Positions 25,277-34,208 of a stretch of 38,146 nt of DNA are shown one piece after another. Position numbers and translations under genes: made by a program. The notes below the pieces were generated by a model. It saw only the letters and a list, made by a program, of their open reading frames with translations. It had not been told where the DNA came from and made no database searches. Each line of letters starts with the position of its first letter. Within the stretch, counting starts at the first letter, position 1. Source of the DNA: Chromatiales bacterium (GTDB lineage: Bacteria; Pseudomonadota; Gammaproteobacteria; UBA6429; Thiohalophilaceae); the NCBI GenBank assembly GCA_027076325.1, contig JALTJZ010000018.1:7525-45670 (forward strand), in the 5' to 3' direction.

Positions 25277-25894
25277 CTAATTTTTCCAGATCTCGACGGT
25301 TATCTCACGCAATAAATTCAATTTTCCATGAAAGAAGTGACTTACATCAGGTAAATAGTAGAATTTTGGTGCTATCGCCTGACTTTTTACCCAATCGACG
25401 ACCGATTCAGGTGGTGTGATTTCGTCTTGCTGACCCTGTATAACGCACCACGGAATATCAATACGATCCATCGGTTGGAACTCAAATAAACCGACCGGTG
25501 GAGCAACCAGCAATAAACGCGCTGCTTTTATTTTTGTGAAACTCTGATAGGCAACAAAGCTGCCAAATGAGAAGCCAGCGAGCCAAACAGGTCGATTCGG
25601 GTAACGCTGGCGTGCCCATTCTGCCACAGCAATGCAGTCTTGCTGCTCGCCGAGACCGTGTTCAAAATGTCCTTCTGATTGACCAACACCACGAAAATTA
25701 AAGCGGATAGTAGGCATACCTAATTCCAGACAGGATTTAGCAAGTATATACACCACTTTATTTTGCATGGTACCGCCATATAAGGGGTGAGGGTGGCAGA
25801 TAATCGCAATGGGGGCATTGTCTGATACGGTTTGGGGGGTTTCAGCCAGTATTTCAAGCTGACCGGCCGGGCCATTGATTAATGAGGGGGGCAT
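25277..25894 (-). CDS. Alpha/beta hydrolase, small cytoplasmic type
   Basis: The 205-residue protein is an alpha/beta hydrolase of the YP_-type found near ferredoxin or glycolate genes in gammaproteobacteria. The catalytic triad is visible: nucleophile Ser in GFSFGSF, Asp in QDEITPPESVVDW, and His in DVSHFFHGKL. The oxyanion region CHPHPLYGGTMQNKV is highly characteristic of this subfamily, as is RFNFRGVGQSEG. There is no signal peptide. The substrate is unknown. It is followed on the minus strand by a terminator and preceded, 56 bases upstream, by the ferredoxin gene, from which it may be co-transcribed. Confidence 0.88.
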   Translation of the reverse strand: MPPSLINGPAGQLEILAETPQTVSDNAPIAIICHPHPLYGGTMQNKVVYILAKSCLELGMPTIRFNFRGVGQSEGHFEHGLGEQQDCIAVAEWARQRYPNRPVWLAGFSFGSFVAYQSFTKIKAARLLLVAPPVGLFEFQPMDRIDIPWCVIQGQQDEITPPESVVDWVKSQAIAPKFYYLPDVSHFFHGKLNLLREITVEIWKN

Positions 25895-25918
25895 GTTGCT
25901 CCTTTATTTTTAAGGTTA

Positions 25919-25946
25919 TTTTAAGGGGCTCAATACTGAAATAAAA
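25919..25946. repeat. Remnant of a MITE-like end
   Basis: TTTTAAGGGGCTCAATACTG followed by AAATAAAA matches the left end of copy 5 at 24847 (TTTTAAGGGGTCAATACTGG). No second end is nearby. Confidence 0.55.
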
Positions 25947-25950
25947 ATAG

Positions 25951-26259
25951 TTATATCCTCAATCGCTCAACAGGCTTCCCCTGCTGGATATGCTGCTCGA
26001 TAATTTCGTCAATGTCTTCTTTATCCAGATAGGTGTACCAGGTTTCTTCAGGGTAAACGACTAATACCGGGCCTTCATCACAACGCCCTAAACAACCGGC
26101 CATATTAATGCGTACTTTACCTTCACCGGACAAGCCCAGTTCTTTAATCCGACTTTTTGCATAATCGCGCAGGGCTTGTGCACCTAAATTCGCGCAGCAA
26201 CTCACCCCTTCGTCACGTTGATTAACGCAAAAAAATAAATGTTGGTGATAATAACTCAT
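25951..26259 (-). CDS. (2Fe-2S) ferredoxin, thioredoxin-fold type
   Basis: This 102-residue protein belongs to the thioredoxin-like [2Fe-2S] ferredoxins, related to NuoE and the Shethna type. Cysteines 11 and 22 (FFCVNQ; SCCANLG, with an extra Cys21) and 56 and 60 (MAGCLGRCDEGPV) supply the cluster. VYPEETWYTYL is typical of the family. It probably passes electrons to an unidentified partner. It is divergent from the GlcF-like gene, with about 90 bases between starts, and upstream of the hydrolase on the same strand. Confidence 0.9.
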   Translation of the reverse strand: MSYYHQHLFFCVNQRDEGVSCCANLGAQALRDYAKSRIKELGLSGEGKVRINMAGCLGRCDEGPVLVVYPEETWYTYLDKEDIDEIIEQHIQQGKPVERLRI

Positions 26260-26352
26260 ATCAAAAATGTCTCTGTGAATTGCTTTATTTATTTAAGGGC
26301 TTCATTATATCACCCCTGTTTATATAAACACCTAAAAACACCGGGATTACTT

Positions 26353-27540
26353 TTGCAACTAAAACAACATATAGACCAACTTGCTGATCAGTGCGTTAAA
26401 TGCGGTATGTGTTTACCAGGCTGCCCGACTTACCAGCTCAGCAAAAATGAAAATGAATCACCACGTGGCCGTATTGCGTTAATGCAGGGGATTGTTAATG
26501 GTGAATTAAATTTATCGCCTAACGTTATCCAGCATCTTGACCATTGCCTGGGCTGCTTGAGCTGTGAAAAAATTTGTCCATCTAAAGTACAATATGAAAC
26601 ATTGATTGATTCTATTCGTGAATATACGGTGTTACAAAAGCCACTGCCTTTTCAGAATAAATTGATTTCATTTTTAGTGAAACCGACAATACAAAACAGT
26701 TTGTTTCCGCTACTGCGTTTTTATCAATTCAGCGGCATACAGAAACTGGCTCGGGTTTCCGGCTTGTTAAAATTAACCGGCTTAAGCAAGCAGGAACAAC
26801 TGCTCCCCAAACTTAAGCCCCGCTTAAAATTAAACCCGCACTACCCTGCCAAACAAGCGTCACTCGGCACCGTTGCATTGTTTACCGGTTGTATGGGGCA
26901 ACAGTTTGAACAATCTGCCCTGCTTGCCAGCATTAAAGTATTAACCCGACTGGGTTATGATGTTGATATTCCCGAGCAGGTTTGTTGTGGCGCATTGCAC
27001 CAGCACAGTGGTTTTCGGCAGCAAGCCGATACGTTCGCCAAAACCAACAAAACATTTTTATTAAACGGTTCTTATCAGGCTATTTTATTTACTGCCAGTG
27101 GTTGTGGCGCACAATTAAAAACATCGCTAAAACAAAATCAGATACCAGTAACCAGTCTGATGGATTTTATTGAGCAACATAGCCGTAAACATTCTGTTTC
27201 ATTTGCGTCGATTAAGCAGAGTGTTGTTATCCACCAGCCTTGTAGTTTGCAAAATACGCTGAAGCAAACCGATGCTGTTATCACGCTACTTGGCAAAATA
27301 CCCGCACTTAAAATCACCGAGCTCCAGTCCCCGTGTTGTGGTGCAGCGGGTAAAAACATGCTCAGCCAGACCACGCTGGCTAACCAAATCCGCCAGCCTT
27401 TACTAAAACAGATACAACAAACCGCCGCTGATATTGTTGTAAGCAGTAATATCGGTTGTGCACTACATTTAGGCGCGGGGCTGCAACGTAAGATACCGGT
27501 TGTTCACCCGATTGAATTAATTGCAAAGAGTTTGCAATAA
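26353..27540 (+). CDS. GlcF-like (Fe-S)-binding oxidoreductase subunit
   Basis: Fe-S protein of the GlcF/GlpC/HdrD class that receives electrons from a flavin 2-hydroxyacid dehydrogenase. It has two 4Fe-4S motifs near the N-terminus (CVKCGMCLPGCPTYQ; CLGCLSCEKICP) and CCG-type cysteine motifs (FTGCMGQQF; CCGALHQHSG; ASGCGAQL; SPCCGAAG; SNIGCALHLGAG). I use the TTG at 26353 (395 residues, close to the usual 400). The longer frame from 26239 overlaps the divergent ferredoxin gene, and no ATG or GTG is suitable. Upstream GGGA is weak, so the start is uncertain. No glcD or glcE gene adjoins it. Confidence 0.82.
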   Translation: MQLKQHIDQLADQCVKCGMCLPGCPTYQLSKNENESPRGRIALMQGIVNGELNLSPNVIQHLDHCLGCLSCEKICPSKVQYETLIDSIREYTVLQKPLPFQNKLISFLVKPTIQNSLFPLLRFYQFSGIQKLARVSGLLKLTGLSKQEQLLPKLKPRLKLNPHYPAKQASLGTVALFTGCMGQQFEQSALLASIKVLTRLGYDVDIPEQVCCGALHQHSGFRQQADTFAKTNKTFLLNGSYQAILFTASGCGAQLKTSLKQNQIPVTSLMDFIEQHSRKHSVSFASIKQSVVIHQPCSLQNTLKQTDAVITLLGKIPALKITELQSPCCGAAGKNMLSQTTLANQIRQPLLKQIQQTAADIVVSSNIGCALHLGAGLQRKIPVVHPIELIAKSLQ

Positions 27541-27593
27541 AACCGGCAAATGATGGCTTGCGCCTATCCGACCTGTTCCGTTATTATTTCAGT

Positions 27594-28253
27594 ATGTCCA
27601 ATACACAACGTCACTACAGCCCGGTCGATCAGTTAATGATGCAAATCGATAATGGTTTACGCACCGTATTTGGCAAACCACTTGTGACCGAACGCCCCGA
27701 TCCTCAGGACAGCGTTGCGGCAGAACTAAAACAGACACTTTCTGCCACAGAAAAAACTTTTTCGGCTCGACTGATGCGCATTAACCATGCCGGTGAAGTT
27801 GCGGCGCAAGGTTTGTATCAGGGGCAGGCACTCACCGCAAAACTGCCCGATGTCCGCGATAAAATGCAACGCGCAGCAGAAGAAGAAAATGATCATCTTG
27901 CCTGGTGCGAACGTCGTATTAAAGAACTTGGTTCGCACACCAGTTACTTTAATCCACTGTGGTATTTTGGATCTGTTTCCATTGGCGCATTAGCCGGTAT
28001 GGCTGGTGACAAATGGAGCCTGGGCTTTGTTGCCGAAACCGAGCGTCAGGTGGTAAAACATTTAGATGAACATTTAACCCGCATTTCTGAAAATGACCTT
28101 GAATCGCGTGCGGTGCTGGAACAAATGAAGATTGATGAAGGTCGCCATGCAACGGTGGCGTTAGAAGCCGGTGGTGCAGCGCTACCCGCGCCGGTTAAAT
28201 CATTGATGACGTTAACCTCTAAAGTGATGACGAAAACAGCTTTCTGGTTGTAG
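27594..28253 (+). CDS. coq7: 3-demethoxyubiquinol 3-hydroxylase (Coq7)
   Basis: Coq7 is a di-iron monooxygenase that adds the hydroxyl at ring position 6 in ubiquinone synthesis (UbiF-type reaction). The 219-residue sequence has the EXXH-type motifs: RINHAGEVAAQGLYQG, EEENDHLAWCE, ETERQVVKHLDEHL and EGRHATVA, which together supply the iron ligands. The ATG at 27594 gives the usual MSNTQRHYSPVDQ start; a TTG at 27558 would add 12 residues with no family support. The end KVMTKTAFWL resembles other Coq7 proteins (KVMTKSTYRI). Its stop codon TAG is part of a GTAGGATGGG repeat, and the last codons are duplicated downstream. Confidence 0.95.
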   Translation: MSNTQRHYSPVDQLMMQIDNGLRTVFGKPLVTERPDPQDSVAAELKQTLSATEKTFSARLMRINHAGEVAAQGLYQGQALTAKLPDVRDKMQRAAEEENDHLAWCERRIKELGSHTSYFNPLWYFGSVSIGALAGMAGDKWSLGFVAETERQVVKHLDEHLTRISENDLESRAVLEQMKIDEGRHATVALEAGGAALPAPVKSLMTLTSKVMTKTAFWL

Positions 28254-28446
28254 GATGGGTGAAGCGTTAGCGTAACCCATCAGATGGGTTGCACCCATCC
28301 TACATATTATTCCCTTATAGATTCTTCAGACATAAAGTGATAACGAATACGGCTTTCTGGTTGTAGGATGGGTGAAGCGTTAGCGTAACCCATCAGATGG
28401 GTTGCACCCATCCTACATATTATTCCCTTATAGATTCTTCAGACAT
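28221..28446. repeat. 113-bp tandem duplication covering the coq7 tail
   Basis: Copy 1 is 28221-28333 and copy 2 is 28334-28446, in direct orientation with a few differences, all in the first 20 bases, which correspond to the last coq7 codons (TAACGAATACGG against TGACGAAAACAG). Each contains a GTAGGATGGG-type hairpin (28250-28303; 28363-28416). Confidence 0.92.
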
Positions 28447-28475
28447 AAAAAAATCGAGCATTAGCTCGATTTTTA
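28445..28475. terminator. Bidirectional terminator between coq7 and crp
   Basis: AAATCGAGC, loop ATTA and GCTCGATTT form a 9-bp stem with A-run before and T-run after; it lies between convergent genes and can serve both. Confidence 0.85.
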
Positions 28476-28497
28476 ATAACAGAGTTTAAATACAAAA

Positions 28498-29136
28498 TTA
28501 ACGCGTACCAAACACCACGATGGTTTTGCCTTTAACATAAATCAATTCCTGCTCTTCCATTGTCTTTAAAACACGCCCTACCATTTCGCGTGAACAACCC
28601 ACAATCCGGCCAATTTCCTGGCGGGTTATACGTATTTGCATCCCATCGGGGTGGGTCATCGCATCCGGTTGTTTGCATAAATCCAGTAAAGTGCGCGAAA
28701 CGCGGCCAGTAACATCCATAAAAGCAAGGTCATTGACCTTGCGGCTGGTATGGCGAAGACGTGCGGCCATTTGTGCTGTCATTGCAAAGAGTATTTCAGG
28801 GTGCTCCTGATAGAGCTGGCGAAACTTTGTGAAGCTAATTTCAGCGACTTCGCAGGCGGTACGGCTGCGCACCCAGGCACTGCGATCCGGTTCTTCACCA
28901 AACAACGCCATTTCACCAAAGAAATCACCTTTGTTCAGGTAGGCAAGAACAATCTCGCGGCCATCCTCATCTTCGATTAAGACCGAAACCGAACCGTCGA
29001 CGATATAATACAAAACATCCGACTTATCACCGGCGTAGATAATCACATTCTTCGCCGGGTAGTGCCGGCGATGGCTTTGTTCCAGTAACTTATCCATCGA
29101 AGGCAATTCTGCCTTATAGTTAACAATTTGTGTCAT
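28498..29136 (-). CDS. crp: CRP/Vfr-type cAMP-responsive transcription regulator
   Basis: This is a dimeric DNA-binding regulator with a cyclic-nucleotide domain. With the ATG at 29134-29136 (AGGGAATAGC upstream), the protein is 212 residues, the usual length. Arg85-Ser86 in [19 protein letters not shown] and Thr130-Ser131 match the cAMP-binding residues of E. coli CRP. The helix-turn-helix [20 protein letters not shown] fits CRP exactly at its recognition helix. The alternative ATG at 29157 lacks a ribosome binding site. It is divergent from an osmC-like gene, as crp and yhfA are in E. coli, and convergent with coq7. Targets cannot be told from the window. Confidence 0.95.
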   Translation of the reverse strand: MTQIVNYKAELPSMDKLLEQSHRRHYPAKNVIIYAGDKSDVLYYIVDGSVSVLIEDEDGREIVLAYLNKGDFFGEMALFGEEPDRSAWVRSRTACEVAEISFTKFRQLYQEHPEILFAMTAQMAARLRHTSRKVNDLAFMDVTGRVSRTLLDLCKQPDAMTHPDGMQIRITRQEIGRIVGCSREMVGRVLKTMEEQELIYVKGKTIVVFGTR

Positions 29137-29331
29137 GCTATTCCCTGTGCTCAACATAGGCTATTTAGTCTCTGCTTGTTATAATACTCATTGGTTGATT
29201 AAGCAAGCATAGTCTATTTTAGCTCAATAAACTGCGAAGACCGTCACTACCAGCCCTTTTTACGATAATATTGACGACTTTTACGCCACTTGCAGGCCAG
29301 AATAGTAACCACAGTATAGGAATTCCCTAAA

Positions 29332-29757
29332 ATGAAAACAAGAATTAAATGGGTTGAGGGTGTCACTTTTATGGGTGAGACCAGCAGCGGCCATGCCATC
29401 ATTATGGATGGGGCGGCGGATCACGGCGGACGTAATCTGGGCCCCCGCCCAATGGAAATGCTACTGCTGGGTCTCGGTGGTTGTACCAGCTTCGATGTGC
29501 TGATGATTTTAAAAAAATCACGTCAGGCTGTGGATGACTGCGTGGTTGAAATTAATGTTGAACGTGCCGAGAATGAACCCAAAGTTTTCACCCATATTCA
29601 TGTTCACTTTATTATTAGTGGTAAAAATTTAAAAGAAAAACAGGTTGAACGGGCAGTGAGTTTATCCGCCGAAAAATATTGCTCGGCTTCGATTATGTTA
29701 AGCAAGACGGCTGATATTACCCATGATTTTGAGATTATTGAAACTTCATTAAAGTAA
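29332..29757 (+). CDS. OsmC family protein (YhfA-like)
   Basis: The 141-residue protein has the OsmC/Ohr fold, with one cysteine in the motif GLGGCTSFDVLMILKKSR and another in EKYCSASIMLSKTADI, the two that form the peroxide-reactive pair in the family. HIHVHFIISGKNL is also typical. It may reduce organic peroxides or bind thiols, but the YhfA branch has no settled function. It is divergent from crp, as in other gammaproteobacteria, and followed after 28 bases by a VOC gene, so the two may be one transcript. Confidence 0.9.
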   Translation: MKTRIKWVEGVTFMGETSSGHAIIMDGAADHGGRNLGPRPMEMLLLGLGGCTSFDVLMILKKSRQAVDDCVVEINVERAENEPKVFTHIHVHFIISGKNLKEKQVERAVSLSAEKYCSASIMLSKTADITHDFEIIETSLK

Positions 29758-29785
29758 AGCTTTCTAAATATAAAGGCAATTAAAA

Positions 29786-30193
29786 ATGAACCGACCACCA
29801 CCTACCGCAGGCCTACGCCACGTTGCACTGTATGTTGATAACTTTGATGCCTGCGAAAATTTTTATGTTGAGTTGCTCGGCATGAAAGTAGAATGGCGCC
29901 CTGATCCAGATAATGTTTATTTATGCTCAGGCAATGATAATCTCGCTTTACACCGAGCCGAGGTGAAATACAAAGAACAGAAAATGGATGGCCCGCAACG
30001 ACTGGATCATATTGGTTATATTTTAAAACAACCAGAAGATGTCGATGCCTGGTTTGAATTTTTAAATGGGCATAAAATCAAAATGCATTCCCAACCTAAA
30101 ACCCACCGCGATGGTGCGCGTAGTTTTTATTGTGCCGATCCAGATGGCAATGTGGTGCAAATGATTTATCACCCGCCTATTTCAAATACCTGA
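29786..30193 (+). CDS. VOC family protein (glyoxalase/dioxygenase fold)
   Basis: The 135-residue protein has two beta-alpha-beta-beta-beta halves typical of the vicinal oxygen chelate fold. The metal-ligand positions read LRHVALYVDNFDACENFY, DNLALHRAE, LDHIGYILKQPEDVDAW and FYCADPDGNVVQMIYHP. His and Glu-type ligands look present, though the second-half Glu is replaced by Gln in VVQMIY, which may change metal binding. The reaction cannot be inferred. It follows the osmC-like gene by 28 bases, perhaps co-transcribed, and precedes bioA after about 50 bases that contain a repeat. Confidence 0.85.
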   Translation: MNRPPPTAGLRHVALYVDNFDACENFYVELLGMKVEWRPDPDNVYLCSGNDNLALHRAEVKYKEQKMDGPQRLDHIGYILKQPEDVDAWFEFLNGHKIKMHSQPKTHRDGARSFYCADPDGNVVQMIYHPPISNT

Positions 30194-30218
30194 TAAATTG
30201 CATAACCAGCCTAACAAC

Positions 30219-30246
30219 AAGATTGTCGCGCTGCGCTCGCAATGAC
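30219..30246. repeat. Half of an ATTGCGAG-type repeat, overlapping the bioA start
   Basis: AAGATTGTCGCGCTGCG followed by CTCGCAATGAC is one arm of the ATTGCGAG family. Its ATG (30242-30244) is the first in-frame start of bioA. Confidence 0.8.
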
Positions 30247-31546
30247 TAACGAAGAAGAAAATATCATTGTGCCAAAGAAGAAAATAGATACCAAGTTTGA
30301 CCAGCAACATATCTGGCATCCTTATACTTCGTTACCGGCCAGTTTTACACCCTACCCTGTTGTATCCGCTCAAGGCGTAAAAATAAAACTTGAAGATGGC
30401 CGGGAACTGATTGATGGCATGGCATCCTGGTGGTGCGCCATTCATGGTTATAACCACCCGGCTCTTAACCAGGCGTTAAAAGATCAAACCGACACAATGG
30501 CACATGTGATGTTTGGTGGCTTAACCCACCAACCGGCTGTTGAGCTAGCTAAAAAATTGATTGCGATAACACCCGAGCCATTACAAACTATTTTCTTTTC
30601 CGACTCGGGTTCGGTTGCCGTGGAAGTAGCCATTAAACTGGCGTTACAATACTGGCAGGCAAAAGCCCGGCCTGAAAAGAATAAACTCCTGAGCCTTAAA
30701 CACGGTTATCATGGCGATACCTTTGGTGCGATGGCCGTTTGTGATCCCGTTAATGGCATGCACACCCTTTTTAAAAATACGCTTACCCAACATTACTTTG
30801 TTGATGCACCTTATTGTGGTAACGAATACCATGAACAGGATATACAGAAAGTTAAAGCACAACTCGAACAACAACATAAAAATATTGCCGCTATTATTCT
30901 GGAGCCCATCGTGCAGGGTGCCGGTGGCATGCGGGTTTACCACTCGGACTATTTAACACAAATACGTGCACTTTGTGATAAATACGACACGTTGTTAATA
31001 GCCGATGAAATTGCCACTGGCTTTGGTCGCACCGGCACTTTGTTTGCCTGCGAGCAAGCAAACATTAGCCCAGACATTATGTGTGTGGGAAAAGCCTTAA
31101 CTGGAGGCATGCTCAGCCTTGCAGCAACACTGATGACAAATAATATTAGCCAAACGATTTCACAAGGTGAGCCCGGCCTCTTAATGCATGGCCCCACTTT
31201 TATGGCCAACCCGTTAGCCTGCGCCATTGCTAATGCCAGTGTTGAACTGTTATTAAAGTCCGAGTGGCAAAAAAATGTGTTACGCATTGAGGCTTTATTA
31301 AAAGAAGAACTGGCCGAGTGCATTGAACTAAAACAGGTAAAAGATGTGCGAGTAAAAGGGGCGATTGGTGTAATTGAAACACACCAACCCATTGACCAGA
31401 CATGGATGACACAGGCATTTGTGAAGCGTGACGTTTGGGTTAGGCCATTTAGCAATCTGGTTTATATTATGCCGGCTTATATTATGGATGATATGGACTT
31501 GATTAAAGTAACCACTGCGATGAAGGAAGTGGTAGCCTTATCGTAG
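30242..31546 (+). CDS. bioA: Adenosylmethionine-8-amino-7-oxononanoate transaminase
   Basis: BioA makes 7,8-diaminopelargonate in biotin synthesis, using S-adenosylmethionine as amino donor and PLP as cofactor. The segment FDQQHIWHPYTSLP and the motifs SWWCAIHGYNHP, SDSGSVAVEVAIKLALQYW, LIADEIATGFGRTGTLFAC and the PLP-lysine motif VGKALTGG match the E. coli protein closely. The start is uncertain. The ATG at 30242 belongs to a dispersed repeat and lacks a clear ribosome binding site; the GTG at 30269 has AGAAGAAAATA upstream and gives a shorter N-terminus. The TAG stop lies in a GTAGGATGGG repeat. No other bio genes are present, so they must be elsewhere. Confidence 0.93.
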   Translation: MTNEEENIIVPKKKIDTKFDQQHIWHPYTSLPASFTPYPVVSAQGVKIKLEDGRELIDGMASWWCAIHGYNHPALNQALKDQTDTMAHVMFGGLTHQPAVELAKKLIAITPEPLQTIFFSDSGSVAVEVAIKLALQYWQAKARPEKNKLLSLKHGYHGDTFGAMAVCDPVNGMHTLFKNTLTQHYFVDAPYCGNEYHEQDIQKVKAQLEQQHKNIAAIILEPIVQGAGGMRVYHSDYLTQIRALCDKYDTLLIADEIATGFGRTGTLFACEQANISPDIMCVGKALTGGMLSLAATLMTNNISQTISQGEPGLLMHGPTFMANPLACAIANASVELLLKSEWQKNVLRIEALLKEELAECIELKQVKDVRVKGAIGVIETHQPIDQTWMTQAFVKRDVWVRPFSNLVYIMPAYIMDDMDLIKVTTAMKEVVALS

Positions 31547-31630
31547 GATGGGCACAGCCCATCAATAACTGTATAAAGATGGTGTTTGCTTTAAATAAAG
31601 CCAGATGGTGGGCTCTGCCCCCACCCTACA
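31543..31630. repeat. GTAGGATGGG-type repeat pair after bioA
   Basis: GTAGGATGGGCACAGCCCATC on the left and GATGGTGGGCTCTGCCCCCA followed by CCCTACAC on the right form an imperfect hairpin with about 40 bases between. It lies in the convergent gap between bioA and trpC and may terminate transcription; no separate terminator is visible. Confidence 0.8.
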
Positions 31631-31666
31631 CAAGAATAATAGCCGCCGACTTAGCCATACCCTTAT

Positions 31667-32467
31667 TTAAAAACCAAATAGCTCTGCTAACTTCTCTCCC
31701 GGCTCATCGGCAACCATAAATGCTTCACCTACCAGGAAAGCATTGACGTTATAGCTTCGCATTAGCGCAATGTCATCCGCTGTATGAATGCCACTTTCGG
31801 TAACCACTATTTTATCGTCTGGAATTGTCTTTAATAAACTTAATGTTGTATCAAGACTTGTTTCAAAGGTACGCAGATTTCGGTTATTAATACCGATTAA
31901 GGTTAAGTTCAGTTTTAAGGCACGTTGCAGTTCTTCTGCATCGTGCACTTCAACCAGCACATCCAGTTCTAATTCTGCTGCCAGTGTCGATAACGATTGT
32001 AATTGCTGATCACTTAAACAGGCTGCAATCAAGAGTATGCAGTCTGCTCCCATCGCACGCGCTTCATAGACCTGGTAAGCGTCGATAATAAATTCTTTAC
32101 GCAACACTGGCAGGTTACAGGCTGCACGCGCCTGTTTTAAATATTCGTCACTGCCCTGAAAAAAATCTACATCGGTTAACACCGACAGGCAACATGCACC
32201 GCCTTTTTCATAAGACACTGCTATTTCTGCCGGAATAAAATTTTCCCGCATCACCCCTTTACTGGGTGAGGCTTTTTTTATTTCTGATATAACCGCCGCT
32301 TTGCCAGAATCAATCTTCGCTTTAATCGCATTAACAAAACCGCGTACGGGTGACGCGTTCTGTACTGCCTGTTTAACCTGTTCTAAAGAAACAACTGCTA
32401 ACCGTTCGGCAATTTCTTCTTCTTTACGCTGAATGATTTTTTTTAATATATCGGGAGTCTTGTTCAT
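31667..32467 (-). CDS. trpC: Indole-3-glycerol phosphate synthase
   Basis: This (beta/alpha)8-barrel enzyme closes the indole ring in tryptophan synthesis. The 266-residue length is that of the monofunctional protein; there is no TrpF fusion. Motifs include [13 protein letters not shown] near the start of the barrel, [40 protein letters not shown] and [12 protein letters not shown]. It is the last gene of the trp cluster in the window, two bases after trpD. trpF, trpB and trpA are absent here. Confidence 0.98.
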   Translation of the reverse strand: MNKTPDILKKIIQRKEEEIAERLAVVSLEQVKQAVQNASPVRGFVNAIKAKIDSGKAAVISEIKKASPSKGVMRENFIPAEIAVSYEKGGACCLSVLTDVDFFQGSDEYLKQARAACNLPVLRKEFIIDAYQVYEARAMGADCILLIAACLSDQQLQSLSTLAAELELDVLVEVHDAEELQRALKLNLTLIGINNRNLRTFETSLDTTLSLLKTIPDDKIVVTESGIHTADDIALMRSYNVNAFLVGEAFMVADEPGEKLAELFGF

Positions 32468-32469
32468 AA

Positions 32470-33489
32470 TTATTTAAACGATTGCGATAATTCAATTAAT
32501 GCCGCTAATTTGTTTTTTGCTGCGCCTGAGGCAATGACTTCGTCAGCTTTTTTGATTCCATCTTCCAGTGAACCAACCAGGTCAGCCGCATAAATAGCCG
32601 CACCTGAATTAAGTACTACAATATCCCGTGCTGCACCCGCAACATTATCTAAAACATGATTGATAATTTCCAACGACCCTGCAGCACTGTCAACAGCAAG
32701 GTTGCTTATATCGGTTGACTCAAAACCAAATTGTTCTGGTGTAATACTGTATGTAGTGATCTTGCCATTTTTTAATTCCGCAACCCGTGTTGTTGCACCA
32801 ATACTGATTTCATCCATGCCGTCTTTTGAATGCACGACAAGCACATGGTTACTGCCCAGTTTATTTAACACTTCGGCAAGCGGTTCAACCAGTTCATCAG
32901 AAAAAACACCCAGTAACTGATTCGGTGCACCCGCTGGATTAGTTAACGGACCCAGCACGTTAAAAATTGTTCGCACGGCCATTTCTTTACGTGGACCAAT
33001 CGCATGTTTCATTGCACTGTGGTGTAATGGTGCAAACATAAAACCCACACCGACCTGTTCAATACACTGTGCAACCTGTTCAGATGTTAAATTTAAATTA
33101 ACACCGGCAGCTTCGAGTAAATCGGCACTGCCGGATTTGCTCGACACCGAACGGTTACCGTGCTTGGCGACCGTACCGCCCGCTGCCGCCACCACAAAAG
33201 TACAGGCGGTTGAAATATTAAAGGTATTGGAACCATCACCACCGGTGCCAACAATATCAACAATATGATCACCACTTACTTTTACACCTGATGCGAGTTC
33301 ACGCATCACGCTTGCAGCAGCGGCAATTTCATCGACTGTTTCGCCTTTCATGCGCAAACCAATTAAGAAGCCACCTATTTGTGCGGGGGTTGCTTCACCG
33401 GTCATAATAGTTCGCATAACCTGATTCATTTCATCGGCGCTTAGATTTTTGTTTTCTAAAACACATTGAATAGCTTGCTGTATGTTCAT
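32470..33489 (-). CDS. trpD: Anthranilate phosphoribosyltransferase
   Basis: TrpD joins anthranilate to phosphoribosyl pyrophosphate. The 339-residue protein shows the PRPP-binding [19 protein letters not shown] and [19 protein letters not shown], and [20 protein letters not shown]. It is separated from trpG by 137 bases that contain an ATTGCGAG-type repeat pair (33516-33615), so trpG-trpD transcription passes through it. The gap to trpC is two bases, implying co-translation. Confidence 0.98.
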   Translation of the reverse strand: MNIQQAIQCVLENKNLSADEMNQVMRTIMTGEATPAQIGGFLIGLRMKGETVDEIAAAASVMRELASGVKVSGDHIVDIVGTGGDGSNTFNISTACTFVVAAAGGTVAKHGNRSVSSKSGSADLLEAAGVNLNLTSEQVAQCIEQVGVGFMFAPLHHSAMKHAIGPRKEMAVRTIFNVLGPLTNPAGAPNQLLGVFSDELVEPLAEVLNKLGSNHVLVVHSKDGMDEISIGATTRVAELKNGKITTYSITPEQFGFESTDISNLAVDSAAGSLEIINHVLDNVAGAARDIVVLNSGAAIYAADLVGSLEDGIKKADEVIASGAAKNKLAALIELSQSFK

Positions 33490-33515
33490 ATTTTTGTACC
33501 TGTGGTTACAATTAT

Positions 33516-33615
33516 GTCATTGCGAGGGAACAACGTAACTGCGGCAATCTTAACGATGACTCCCTCATATAAACAAGATTGCCGCACGTTGCTCGCAACT
33601 AAAGGCTCGCAATGA
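33516..33615. repeat. ATTGCGAG-type repeat pair inside the trp operon
   Basis: GTCATTGCGAGGGAACAACG on the left and GGCTCGCAATGAC on the right bound an imperfect hairpin placed between trpG and trpD. It is the same type that lies in intergenic gaps throughout the window. Confidence 0.85.
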
Positions 33616-33626
33616 CCGCATTTAAT

Positions 33627-34208
33627 TTATTTATTCTCTAAAAAATTCCTCAACATATCGTGACCATGTTCAGTTAATATTGATTCAGGATGAAACTGAA
33701 TCCCCTGAATTGGATACGCTTTATGTTGAATGCCCATAATCTCATCCAGACTACCATCGGCATTTTCTGTCCAGGCAGTCACTTCTAAACATTCAGGCAA
33801 ACTCGACTGCTCGATGACTAACGAGTGATAGCGAGTTGCTTCAAACGGATTATTTAAATCCTTAAACACCCCTTTGTTGGCATGATGGATCATGGATGTT
33901 TTGCCGTGCATAATTTGTTTGGCATGAATAATCTTGCCACCAAATGCCTGACCAATACTTTGATGCCCCAGGCAAACACCCAGAATCGGTTTTTTACCTG
34001 TAAAGTGTTTAATTGCTTCTACCGAGATACCTGCTTCATTGGGTGTGCAGGGGCCAGGGGAAATCACCAGTTGTTCTGGATTGAGTTTTTCAATCTCTGC
34101 AATCGAAATCTGATCGTTACGTACAACTTCTACATCGGTGCCCAGCTCACCAAAATATTGCACCAGGTTATAGGTAAACGAGTCATAGTTGTCTATCATT
34201 AATAACAT
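33627..34208 (-). CDS. trpG: Anthranilate synthase glutamine amidotransferase subunit
   Basis: This class I glutamine amidotransferase supplies ammonia to TrpE. The 193-residue protein has the nucleophile Cys in [15 protein letters not shown] and the His/Glu of the triad in [14 protein letters not shown]. The N-terminus [20 protein letters not shown] is typical. In many gammaproteobacteria the same subunit also serves PabB for folate synthesis. Its ATG overlaps the trpE stop by one base (TAATG), indicating translational coupling. Confidence 0.97.
   Translation of the reverse strand: MLLMIDNYDSFTYNLVQYFGELGTDVEVVRNDQISIAEIEKLNPEQLVISPGPCTPNEAGISVEAIKHFTGKKPILGVCLGHQSIGQAFGGKIIHAKQIMHGKTSMIHHANKGVFKDLNNPFEATRYHSLVIEQSSLPECLEVTAWTENADGSLDEIMGIQHKAYPIQGIQFHPESILTEHGHDMLRNFLENK

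Noticed and set aside
26239-26352. Longer N-terminus for the GlcF-like protein
   Set aside because: It would overlap the divergent ferredoxin gene and lacks resemblance to the family; the TTG at 26353 gives a normal length.
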